Positions 5,851 through 13,550 of a DNA stretch of 48,047 nt are shown piece after piece. Under the pieces are notes generated by a model, which did not search any database, had not been told where the DNA came from, and worked only from the letters and a program-made list of their open reading frames with translations. The position numbers and the translations under genes are program-made. Within the stretch, counting starts at the first letter, position 1. Each line of letters starts with the position of its first letter. The stretch is from an uncultured Peptostreptococcaceae bacterium (lineage in GTDB: Bacteria > Bacillota > Clostridia > Peptostreptococcales > Anaerovoracaceae): positions 112,605 to 160,651 of the forward strand of contig CAJUQR010000006.1 in NCBI GenBank assembly GCA_910588185.1, given 5' to 3'.

Positions 5851-7134
5851 CTACTTCCCGGCGTTGATATCATCTGCTGCGGCTCTGGCTGACGAATAAG
5901 CGAACTGCAAATTGTATCCGCCTGTATCACCGTCAATATCTAAAACCTCACCTACAAAATACAATCCTTTATATTTTTTCGAACACATACAGCTCATATC
6001 AACCTCTGAAAGCTCAACACCGCCTTTGGTCACCATGGCTTCTCTGAAACCTGCAAGGCCGCTGACTGTAAATGAAGCTGCTGTCAGTGCATCAGCCAGC
6101 TGTTTTATCTGGCCGCCTGAAAGCTGAGAAACTTTCTTATCGCTTATGTCAAGTTCCAAAGCAATCTTCTCCGCAAATCGCTTTGGCAAATACATATCGC
6201 CGGCCATATAGCTCTGCAGCGATTTGCCATTACCCGGAAAGTCACTTTTAAAACGGGTAATGGCTTCCGGTCCGCTTACTGGCGCTATAAAGTTTACAGT
6301 CAAAACAATTCCGGGCTTCATATACCTTGAGCTGTTTAGAATCAGCGGGCCGGAAAGATTTTTATGTGTAAAAAGCAAATCGCCGCGAAAAGTTTTTTTG
6401 TCTATGGTCATAACCACGTCTTTAAGACTCATGCCGGACAAATCTCCGTAATTATAATTTTCTACATATACAGGAGTTAATGCAGGCAGTGGCTCTGATA
6501 TCTTTATTGCCAAATCTCTGCTGAGTACTTTAAACATTTCACCATCTGACCCGGTGCTCGGATAAGAGCAGCCACCCGTCGCAACTATCAGATTTTTGCA
6601 CCTAAATACTTCTTTATGCGTAAACACTGCAAAACCGTCATCCAAAGTCCTGATTCCGGCCACAGGAGAATTGTACTTAAGCGTCGTATTTCTTTTCGAT
6701 AATTTTGCAAGCAATGCGTTTAATACATCTCTGCTGTTCATTGAAGAGGGAAAAACCTTTCCATCTTCACGCTGTGTAAGAGACAGACTTATACTCTCAA
6801 AAAACTTGCAAAGTTCAATATTGTTATGACGCTGCAATATCCCTCTTATTGCTCTGCCGCTTTCACCATAATGAGAGATGAAGTCTTTAATCGATCCGCC
6901 GTGCGTAATGTTACATTGACCACTCCCGGACATAAGCAGCTTAGTACCAGGTCTTGCAGTCTTTTCTAAAATCAGCGTGCTGTGGTTTTCGGCGATATCC
7001 GGCAGTTCTGAGCAGTATAAGATATCCGACTCATCTTTCTTTAATTTCCCTGTTGATAAACTGCAGGCGCAGTAAAGCCCTGAAGCTCCTGCGCCTACTA
7101 TTATGTTTTCATAATATTTCATTTTTTCACTCAT
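5851..7134 (-). CDS. NAD(P)/FAD-dependent flavoprotein, BaiN/HI0933 family
   Basis: This 427-residue protein belongs to the HI0933/BaiN-like flavoprotein family (YhiN, aminoacetone oxidase-like annotations). It has an N-terminal dinucleotide site GAGASG (14-19), then the family signature SGSGQCN near 68-74, TGGCSYPSTGSDG in the middle, and the C-terminal FAD-contact motif GEVLDIDGDTGGYNLQ. The fold combines a Rossmann FAD domain with an inserted beta-barrel domain. The physiological substrate of most members is unknown; BaiN reduces bile acid intermediates, which cannot be assumed here. It has a short extra loop of about 20 residues between the first helix and the LILEK strand. It stands alone between repeat copy 1 and the ABC operon. 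Confidence 0.9.
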   Translation of the reverse strand: MSEKMKYYENIIVGAGASGLYCACSLSTGKLKKDESDILYCSELPDIAENHSTLILEKTARPGTKLLMSGSGQCNITHGGSIKDFISHYGESGRAIRGILQRHNNIELCKFFESISLSLTQREDGKVFPSSMNSRDVLNALLAKLSKRNTTLKYNSPVAGIRTLDDGFAVFTHKEVFRCKNLIVATGGCSYPSTGSDGEMFKVLSRDLAIKISEPLPALTPVYVENYNYGDLSGMSLKDVVMTIDKKTFRGDLLFTHKNLSGPLILNSSRYMKPGIVLTVNFIAPVSGPEAITRFKSDFPGNGKSLQSYMAGDMYLPKRFAEKIALELDISDKKVSQLSGGQIKQLADALTAASFTVSGLAGFREAMVTKGGVELSEVDMSCMCSKKYKGLYFVGEVLDIDGDTGGYNLQFAYSSARAAADDINAGK

Positions 7135-7151
7135 AAGAATTCTACCGCTGT

Positions 7152-9005
7152 CTATCCTTCATTTTCTCCTACAATAAAACCGTAACCCATCTCCGATAAA
7201 TATGCCAAAGCGTTATTATTATATTTATACAGGGTAATACCTATGATATCTTGATTCTTTTTCTTTTTGCTCTTTTCAAAGAAAATCTCTATGTTGGCTA
7301 TTCCTTCCATATAAGTTATAGAGCTATTATTGTGTATATAACCATAACCGGACGTATCCTCATCAAGCTTATTCAAAAGCTCTTTTATAACTTTAGGATT
7401 TTTAATTACAGCCATACCTCCGCTATTCTTAACCTGTTCTTCATATTCATCATAAGCAGCGCTGTCATAATCGTAATAGTAATACTCTTCTTCAAGACCG
7501 GTAATTTGGATATAACTGATATTATCCATATTGACATATGACGTAATTTTATTCTTTTCCTTATACTCTTCTCCCGTTAAAATCTCATCAAGAAGTTTTG
7601 CCACATTTTCATCCATCTCAACATCATACACACGCTCCATAACCTTTCCGTTATTAAGCTCGTACTTTATATGTATAATCTCATTTGCTATGTCACATGG
7701 CATACCTTCCATATCATAGACTTCTACTCCATATGAGTCTTCTGATGCATATATTAAATTATTATCTATAATATATTGATGAAGCTCTATAATCTTCTCC
7801 AAAGATTCAGGTGAATCAAGTTTGCCGTCGTATTTCACATTCTTACTCGATGTTCCTTCTATACCTGAATAATTTTCAAATCCCGATACCAAATCTGTCA
7901 TATCTACCGACTTTACATCTTCAAGTTCAGGCACTTTTTTACTGAATCCTGTAATATCAAATACAGTCAATCCAACAAATACTGTTGCTATGGCAAAATA
8001 AATCACTATGGATTTGAGCGTGTCTTTATCAAAAATTCTGGTGCTCTTTTTTACTATAATTTTTACTATTACAAAGGTAATTACAGTTCCAATGAGCATC
8101 CCTGCAATAATCAGCGCCTTTGAGTCACTATAATTCCAGATAAGAAGCCCAAACAAACTCATTCCCACAAACACAACCATATATACCATAACTTCTTCAA
8201 AAGCTTTTGATAAAGTTGAACTTCCTATTAGCTCGAGTTTTCTTGTCTTATATATGTATTTTGCCAGTAAAGACAACACAATTCCGATAATAAAATATAT
8301 CAAATATGTTCGCCATGTATTATTCCCTGACTGAAAAACCAAATGCAATATAGGATTATACTTATTTGCCAAACTTGTTACAATCTCAGGCATCGTGTAA
8401 TATCCATTTATAAATGCTTTGCAATAAGCATCAGAAATAGCCACTGCTACCGGGAAAATGACCATCAAAACACCTGAAGCTAAAAGATTCATCACAGTTG
8501 TTCCCGTCAATGAACCTGCAAACACAGTAGTCGCATAGAACAAAGTCATAGTAGCAACCGATGAAAATATCCAAAAGATTATATCTTTATAGCCCAGATA
8601 ATCAATTTTAAGCGACAAACCCATATATGAAATAATCATAAGTATAAGCGGCAAAACACAGCACATAAGCCAGCCTGCCAGATAATATGAATTAAAAATC
8701 CTATTTTTAGACAAAGGCTGAGCATGAATCATCAACGCTTTTGATTCTTTATGCACAAACCCCATAATAAGCACGCCTGTAACTACAGGAACCAGCCCCA
8801 TTATAAAAGCATATGCTATATTCATATTTTTGAGGCAGCCATATATATAATAATCCATCGACTCTATATCAGAAAAATTCGATATGAGAGGCATAATGCC
8901 AACAAAAAAATAAAGCAAAAATGTAAATATAGGTATATACCAGTGCATTCTGAGTATTTCCTTTATAAGAGCTCCTGAAACGCAAAAAAGGTTCTTAAAC
9001 TTCAT
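7152..9005 (-). CDS. ABC transporter permease with large extracytoplasmic domain (YtrC/D-like)
   Basis: A 617-residue membrane protein. The start is ATG 9005, chosen because GGAGGTG lies 7 bases upstream; a TTG frame start 24 bases earlier has no such site. It overlaps the end of the ATPase gene by 11 bp. About ten membrane segments occupy residues 20-370. A soluble acidic C-terminal domain of about 240 residues follows, with a Tyr/Asp-rich stretch (EEEYYYYDYDSAAYDEYEEQ). The set GntR regulator, ATPase, permease matches the ytr-type systems induced by cell-wall antibiotics in Firmicutes. Substrate unknown. Confidence 0.75.
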   Translation of the reverse strand: MKFKNLFCVSGALIKEILRMHWYIPIFTFLLYFFVGIMPLISNFSDIESMDYYIYGCLKNMNIAYAFIMGLVPVVTGVLIMGFVHKESKALMIHAQPLSKNRIFNSYYLAGWLMCCVLPLILMIISYMGLSLKIDYLGYKDIIFWIFSSVATMTLFYATTVFAGSLTGTTVMNLLASGVLMVIFPVAVAISDAYCKAFINGYYTMPEIVTSLANKYNPILHLVFQSGNNTWRTYLIYFIIGIVLSLLAKYIYKTRKLELIGSSTLSKAFEEVMVYMVVFVGMSLFGLLIWNYSDSKALIIAGMLIGTVITFVIVKIIVKKSTRIFDKDTLKSIVIYFAIATVFVGLTVFDITGFSKKVPELEDVKSVDMTDLVSGFENYSGIEGTSSKNVKYDGKLDSPESLEKIIELHQYIIDNNLIYASEDSYGVEVYDMEGMPCDIANEIIHIKYELNNGKVMERVYDVEMDENVAKLLDEILTGEEYKEKNKITSYVNMDNISYIQITGLEEEYYYYDYDSAAYDEYEEQVKNSGGMAVIKNPKVIKELLNKLDEDTSGYGYIHNNSSITYMEGIANIEIFFEKSKKKKNQDIIGITLYKYNNNALAYLSEMGYGFIVGENEG

Positions 9006-9699
9006 AGTTTTCACCTCCGAGCTTTTCAATAAATATCTCTTCTATAGATGTAGGCATGATTTCCAGCAGATCTCCTTCAAAAATCATCTTTCCTTTGGCA
9101 ATTATACCCACATAGTCACACACATCTTCCATTTCTCTGGCATTGTGAGAAGAAATCAAAACTGTCATTTGTCTTTCTGCCACATCTCCCATTATGTAAT
9201 GCCAAAGCTTTCTGCGCACTATTGGACCGAGCCCGTCTATAGGTTCGTCCAAAATCAAATAATCGGGCATCGTTGAAAGTGCAAGGCAGAAAGCGGCCTG
9301 CTTTCTCATGCCCTTAGAAAATTTGCCCATATTTTTCTTTGTATTAAGAGAAAAATCATTTACTATGGTCTGAAATCTGTCCTCATTCCAGCCCTTATAT
9401 ATTTTTTTATAATACCCCCTCATATCACTGAGGCTATAACTGTTGAAGAAGAATACTTCGTCAGGAATTATAAGAACTCGTGATTTGAGATCTTCGTTAT
9501 CTTCAATTTGCTGCTCATCTATAGTAACACTTCCGCTGTCAGGTTTTATAAATCCTGCCAAATGCTTGATTATAGTAGTCTTGCCGGCTCCGTTAAGTCC
9601 CATAAGTCCATACACTGAACCTTTTGGAACTGTAAGATTAAAGTCTTTCAAAACTTCAGTGTCACCATAGCGTTTGCAAAGATTCTCAATTTTAATCAC
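8995..9699 (-). CDS. ABC transporter ATP-binding protein (YtrB-like)
   Basis: This 234-residue ATPase has Walker A GLNGAGKTT (34-42), signature region FSKGMRKQ (near 126-133), Walker B YLILDEP (146-152) and the H-loop SSHN (182-185). The sequence PDEVFFFNSYSLSDMRGYYKKIY is typical of the YtrB/YxlF branch that works with GntR regulators. The ATG overlaps the GntR stop by ATGA, so the two are translationally coupled. It energises the permease encoded next. Confidence 0.9.
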   Translation of the reverse strand: MIKIENLCKRYGDTEVLKDFNLTVPKGSVYGLMGLNGAGKTTIIKHLAGFIKPDSGSVTIDEQQIEDNEDLKSRVLIIPDEVFFFNSYSLSDMRGYYKKIYKGWNEDRFQTIVNDFSLNTKKNMGKFSKGMRKQAAFCLALSTMPDYLILDEPIDGLGPIVRRKLWHYIMGDVAERQMTVLISSHNAREMEDVCDYVGIIAKGKMIFEGDLLEIMPTSIEEIFIEKLGGENYEV

Positions 9700-10079
9700 A
9701 AGTCTTTCCTCCTTTCCTCAAATAGTTCTTCTGTAACTTTTATAGCCTCTTCAAAATCCATACCAAGGAAGAGCAGTTCCTTGAATCCACTCCACAGTGT
9801 TTCTTTTATCCGCTCCAGCTCTTTAGGATCTCCGGAAACATTTTTCCTATCCGTCACAAAGGTTCCCACACCTGTAGTGGTATAAACATATCCTTGCCGT
9901 TCCAGTTCTCTGTATGACTTCTGAATTGTATTCGGATTCACCCCTAAATCCTTTGAGAGTTCCCTAACTGACGGCATTTTTTGTCCGCATGCCAAGGCAC
10001 CGGTCATAATCATTTCTTTAAAACCGTTCATTATCTGTTCATATATTGATTTGTGATTGCGCAAATCAAGTTCAAACAT
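9696..10079 (-). CDS. GntR-family regulator (YtrA-like)
   Basis: This 127-residue protein has a winged-helix GntR domain at about 10-78 (MPSVRELSKDLGVNPNTIQKSY, then YVYTTTGVGTFV) and only a short C-terminal helical tail. That is the YtrA subfamily, whose members repress their own operon with an ABC transporter. It is first in a three-gene operon. The palindrome over its promoter (10115-10139) is its likely binding site. Confidence 0.9.
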   Translation of the reverse strand: MFELDLRNHKSIYEQIMNGFKEMIMTGALACGQKMPSVRELSKDLGVNPNTIQKSYRELERQGYVYTTTGVGTFVTDRKNVSGDPKELERIKETLWSGFKELLFLGMDFEEAIKVTEELFEERRKDL

Positions 10080-10114
10080 ACCTTGGACTTCCTTTCATAT
10101 CCCTTTTCAAGTCA

Positions 10115-10144
10115 AGTGTACCATGCTGAGTAGTACACTGTCAA
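10115..10144 (-). promoter_or_regulatory. GntR-ABC operon promoter overlapped by a palindrome
   Basis: On the minus strand TTGACA (10139-10144) and TACACT (10115-10120) are separated by 18 bp. The arms AGTGTACCA (10115-10123) and TAGTACACT (10131-10139) form an inverted repeat, 8 of 9 paired, filling the region between the boxes. The layout fits autorepression. Confidence 0.75.
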
Positions 10145-10159
10145 TACAGTAACTCCCTC

Positions 10160-10188
10160 TTTTCATTACAGTTTTTTCGTGATAAAAT
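10160..10188 (+). promoter_or_regulatory. likely sppA promoter
   Basis: TTTTCA (10160-10165), 17 bp, TAAAAT (10183-10188). It lies back to back with the GntR promoter. Confidence 0.45.
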
Positions 10189-10222
10189 ATTAATACAAAT
10201 TTACAAATTGGAGGGCTTCATT

Positions 10223-11392
10223 TTGGATTCTTTTAATAATGATACTAAAGATAATAATAGTAAACAAGTAAAATACTATTCTAACGGACAATTTTCAGAT
10301 AGTAGCGCTGTAAACTCTAAAGCTGATGAGGGAAGCGATACTTCCGCCAGCGGCGAGCAAAAAGATTATGCAAATTCTCAATTCAGACCGGAAAATACCA
10401 GTACGCCGATGCGCAAAAAGCCTTTTCCTTCTTGGGCAAAAGCTCTTATAGTCATAGGCTCTATAATATTGTTTATAGTTATTCTGGGTGTAGGCTGCAG
10501 CAGATTTTTCTCAAACATAACAGACGCCGGAAACAATCAAGTTAATACAGGCTTTGGTCATGACTATATTGGAACAATATATATAGAATCTACTATTGAC
10601 GAATACGGTACAGGTGTTTATAACCACCAATATACGCTCAATGCTATAGACGCCATGATGGAAGACAGCCAAAACCAAGGCATGATCTTATATATAAACA
10701 CTCCCGGAGGCAGTGTATATGCTTCTGATGAACTTTATTTCAAGATAAAAGAATATCAGGAGACAACCGGCAGACCTGTGTACTCTTCAATGCAGTCGCA
10801 GGCAACATCAGGAGGCTACTATATATCTGCTCCATGTGACAAAATAATTGCAAACAGAAACTGCTGGACCGGTTCTATCGGAGTAACTATGGGGAATTTT
10901 ATAGATCTCACTGAGTTTTTAGATAAGCTCGGGATAAAAACTGAAACTATAACTTCAGGACCTAATAAATCTATGGGAAGCTCTACAGAAACAATGACTG
11001 CCGAGCAGCGTGCTATACTGCAAGCCCTGATAGATGAATCTTACGAGCAATTCGTAGAAATAGTCGCAGAAGGCAGAGATATGAGTGTTGCAGAAGTTAA
11101 AAAGCTGGCAGATGGAAGAATATACTCTGCACAACAAGCTGTAGACAACGGATTGGTAGACCAGATAGGAACATACTCCGAAGCCGTTTCAGATATGATG
11201 GATTCTTATGACCTGGATTATTGCTATGTTGAGCATTTTACTCCTGATTATCAAGTTGACCTGTCCTCTCTTCTGGGAATCTTAGAAAAGCAAAAAGGTG
11301 AATCCAATCTAACTGATGCAGATGCTCTTAAAGCTTTGATTGAGCTTAACGGAACTTTTAGAGTAAGTTATATAAGCAACGTAGTTAAATAG
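10223..11392 (+). CDS. sppA: signal peptide peptidase SppA (S49 family)
   Basis: This is a membrane-bound serine protease that cleaves leftover signal peptides. I place the start at TTG 10223, because GGAGGG at 10210-10215 lies 7 bases ahead; this gives 389 residues. The first 65 residues are a polar Asn/Ser/Asp-rich cytoplasmic tail, longer than usual, followed by one membrane segment at about 74-94. The S49 core follows: NTPGGSVYAS, the catalytic serine in QATSGGYYIS (Ser 196), and the candidate lysine in SGPNKSMGSS (Lys 249), as in single-domain Bacillus SppA, whose dyad is Ser-Lys. It is monocistronic, ending at a strong terminator. Confidence 0.9.
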   Translation: MDSFNNDTKDNNSKQVKYYSNGQFSDSSAVNSKADEGSDTSASGEQKDYANSQFRPENTSTPMRKKPFPSWAKALIVIGSIILFIVILGVGCSRFFSNITDAGNNQVNTGFGHDYIGTIYIESTIDEYGTGVYNHQYTLNAIDAMMEDSQNQGMILYINTPGGSVYASDELYFKIKEYQETTGRPVYSSMQSQATSGGYYISAPCDKIIANRNCWTGSIGVTMGNFIDLTEFLDKLGIKTETITSGPNKSMGSSTETMTAEQRAILQALIDESYEQFVEIVAEGRDMSVAEVKKLADGRIYSAQQAVDNGLVDQIGTYSEAVSDMMDSYDLDYCYVEHFTPDYQVDLSSLLGILEKQKGESNLTDADALKALIELNGTFRVSYISNVVK

Positions 11393-11398
11393 TTTATT

Positions 11399-11424
11399 AA
11401 ATGCCCGGCTATGCCGGGCATTTT
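11399..11424 (+). terminator. sppA terminator
   Basis: AAATGCCCGGC, a two-base loop and GCCGGGCATTTT form a compact GC-rich stem 7 bp after the stop codon. Confidence 0.9.
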
Positions 11425-11544
11425 GATGCCTAGAGGTTATGTTTTAAAATTTCAGTAAACCTTGGGTCGAAATTTGTCGATGCTGCAGATTCACTGCGTT
11501 TTTCAAGAATTCTACAGCATTTTCTTTCGCTGGTTATCGTTCAA

Positions 11545-11783
11545 ACCCCGAAATTTTAGCTTTTTCTGGCATTTCCCAGGGTCAGACCCCGAAAAACATG
11601 TTCAAATTAGTGGTTTTGCAGGGTTAAATTTTCTGAAAATCTATAAAATATGTACCGTGTAAGGCGTATTCTAAGAAAAAAGTTAATTTTATTGGCCTTT
11701 TTACCCTGGGAATTTAACAAAAACACAAGTTTTTTCGGGGTCTAACCCTGCAAATCACTTTAAAATCTCAAGTTTTTCGGGGT
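11545..11783. repeat. 240-bp symmetric repeat element, copy 2
   Basis: This has the same layout as the copy at 5573: two units inverted (11545-11582, 11586-11624), a 78-bp centre, two units direct (11703-11741, 11745-11783). Boxes are ACCCTG and (A/T)GTTTTTTCGGGGT with about 20 bases between. The last variable segment matches that of copy 1 at 15 of 20 positions, so these are diverged repeat parts and not spacers. It fills the gene-free stretch between sppA and scfA; the frame at 11462-11662 on the plus strand is a by-product of it. Confidence 0.8.
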
Positions 11784-11834
11784 TGGCGCAAATCTTTGAT
11801 GCACCTCACCACCTATCCCATCCAATAAAATCTC

Positions 11835-11863
11835 TTGATTTTGAAACCGCTGCATGATAAAAT
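11835..11863 (+). promoter_or_regulatory. scfA promoter
   Basis: TTGATT (11835-11840), 17 bp, TAAAAT (11858-11863), 30 bp ahead of the scfA start. Confidence 0.7.
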
Positions 11864-11892
11864 ATTTATATTACTAGATTGGAGATATCACT

Positions 11893-12039
11893 ATGAAAAG
11901 AATTAAAACTCTTGAAACTGCTTCTCTTTGTGAGAGTGCAAAAAACGGCGGCTGCGGCGAATGTCAGACTTCTTGTCAGTCAGCTTGCAAGACCAGCTGT
12001 GGTGTAGCAAACCAAAAATGCGAGAACGAAAATAAATAA
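11893..12039 (+). CDS. scfA: SCIFF ranthipeptide precursor (six cysteines in forty-five)
   Basis: The 48-residue peptide starts MKRIKTLETASL and has the diagnostic core CGECQTSCQSACKTSC followed by GVANQKCEN. This is the SCIFF family, conserved in nearly all Clostridia and converted by a radical SAM maturase into a thioether-crosslinked ranthipeptide; roles in signalling have been proposed. Besides the six conserved cysteines (21, 24, 28, 32, 36, 43) there is an extra one at position 13 in the leader. The ribosome binding site is GGAGATATC. It is followed by its maturase after a hairpin. It is too short for many gene callers. Confidence 0.95.
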   Translation: MKRIKTLETASLCESAKNGGCGECQTSCQSACKTSCGVANQKCENENK

Positions 12040-12062
12040 GCGTTCTAAAATTGTTTACTTAC

Positions 12063-12089
12063 AGAATGCCGCCTGATTTGGCGGCATTC
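12063..12089 (+). terminator. hairpin between scfA and scfB
   Basis: A perfect 11-bp stem, AGAATGCCGCC with GGCGGCATTCT, is followed by TTAT. It probably ends most transcripts after the precursor and lets a fraction read into the maturase, giving more peptide than enzyme. Confidence 0.8.
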
Positions 12090-12117
12090 TTTATGTGATA
12101 CAAAACGGAGGAATTAT

Positions 12118-13494
12118 ATGGTACATCAATACAAATTAAATGACTATAATATCGTGCTTGATACTGCTTCCGGCTCTGTTCATGTTGTTGATGAAGTAGC
12201 TTATGACATCATCGCCATGTACCCTGAAAATACAAAAGAACAAATTGTATCTGCCATATTAAACAAATATGGCAGCCGTCCCGATGTTACTGAAGAGGAT
12301 ATAGTCATGTGTATAAATGACATAGAGGAATTAAAACACGCAGGGAAGTTATATACAGAAGATACTTTTAAGGATATGGCAGGAACATTCAAAGAACGCA
12401 GTGGCGACGTCATAAAGGCGCTCTGCCTACACGTAGCTCATACTTGCAATCTCAACTGTTCTTACTGCTTTGCCAGTCAAGGTAAATACCACGGGCAGCG
12501 TGCTCTTATGAGCTTTGAGGTTGGCAAGCGTGCTCTTGATTTTTTAATTGAAAACTCAGGAAGTCGTACTAACCTGGAGGTAGACTTCTTTGGAGGCGAA
12601 CCTCTGATGAACTTTAATGTTGTCAAAAAGCTGGTCGCCTACGCCCGCACTCAAGAAAAGATACATAATAAGAATTTTCGTTTTACCCTTACGACAAACG
12701 GCGTGCTCATAGACGATGATGTAATTGATTTTGCCAACAAAGAAATGAGCAATGTAGTCCTCAGCTTAGACGGCAGGAAAGAAATACATGATAGTCTCCG
12801 CATAGATTATTCAGGAAAAGGAAGTTACGATATAATCGTTCCTAAATTTCGCAAACTGGTAGAATCAAGAGAAGGAAAAAACTATTACATGCGTGGAACC
12901 TTTACTCATGCCAATCCTGACTTTACAAAAGATGTTTTTCATATGGCAGACCTTGGTTTCACAGAATTAAGTATGGAGCCGGTCGTTTCATCTCCTGATG
13001 ATCCGTCTGCCCTTACACCGGAAGATATTGAAACAGTTAAAAATCACTATGAAATCCTAGCCAAGGATATGCTCCGCCGCAAAAAAGAAGGCAAACCTAT
13101 AACATTTTACCACTATATGCTGGACCTTAAAAACGGACCATGCATATATAAGAGAATATCAGGCTGCGGTTCCGGCACAGAATATATGGCAGTCACACCG
13201 TGGGGAGACCTCTACCCCTGCCATCAGTTTGTAGGCGACGAAGCTTATAAGCTGGGCAATATATGGGATGGGGTTACAAACCAAGAGCTTAGAGAACAAT
13301 TCAGAAGCTGCAACGCTTATTCCCGCAGCGACTGTCAAGATTGCTGGGCAAAACTATATTGCTCCGGAGGATGCAGTGCCAATGCATACCATGCTACAGG
13401 TACAATTAACGGTATATATGAACCGGGGTGCGAGCTTTTCAAAAAGCGCATAGAATGTGCCATCATGATGAAAATAGCTGAAGAGGAAATTTAA
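12118..13494 (+). CDS. scfB: SCIFF radical SAM maturase
   Basis: This 458-residue enzyme installs thioether bonds between cysteines and other residues of the SCIFF peptide. The N-terminal 90 residues are a PqqD-like RRE domain (start MVHQYKLNDYNIVLDTASGS), which binds the precursor leader. The radical SAM cluster is CNLNCSYC with Cys 110, 114 and 117. The GGEPLMNF motif and SAM-binding TTNG follow. The C-terminus has SPASM-type cysteines (CGSGTEY, PCHQ, then CNAY..CQDCW..CSGGC), expected to hold two auxiliary iron-sulfur clusters. GGAGGAATTAT precedes the ATG. It is paired with scfA 78 bp upstream. Confidence 0.95.
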   Translation: MVHQYKLNDYNIVLDTASGSVHVVDEVAYDIIAMYPENTKEQIVSAILNKYGSRPDVTEEDIVMCINDIEELKHAGKLYTEDTFKDMAGTFKERSGDVIKALCLHVAHTCNLNCSYCFASQGKYHGQRALMSFEVGKRALDFLIENSGSRTNLEVDFFGGEPLMNFNVVKKLVAYARTQEKIHNKNFRFTLTTNGVLIDDDVIDFANKEMSNVVLSLDGRKEIHDSLRIDYSGKGSYDIIVPKFRKLVESREGKNYYMRGTFTHANPDFTKDVFHMADLGFTELSMEPVVSSPDDPSALTPEDIETVKNHYEILAKDMLRRKKEGKPITFYHYMLDLKNGPCIYKRISGCGSGTEYMAVTPWGDLYPCHQFVGDEAYKLGNIWDGVTNQELREQFRSCNAYSRSDCQDCWAKLYCSGGCSANAYHATGTINGIYEPGCELFKKRIECAIMMKIAEEEI

Positions 13495-13510
13495 TATTTT
13501 ATCATAATAA

Positions 13511-13543
13511 AAGAAGGGAAATGCATTAAGCATTTCCCTTCTT
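13511..13543. terminator. bidirectional terminator between scfB and the LCP gene
   Basis: A perfect 14-bp stem, AAGAAGGGAAATGC (13511-13524) with GCATTTCCCTTCTT (13530-13543), lies between two converging genes and serves both strands. Confidence 0.9.
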
Positions 13544-13550
13544 AATTTAA

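Noticed and set aside
11462..11662. 66-codon open frame on the plus strand
   Set aside because: It lies largely in repeat copy 2, lacks a ribosome binding site, and its codons are explained by the repeat boxes.
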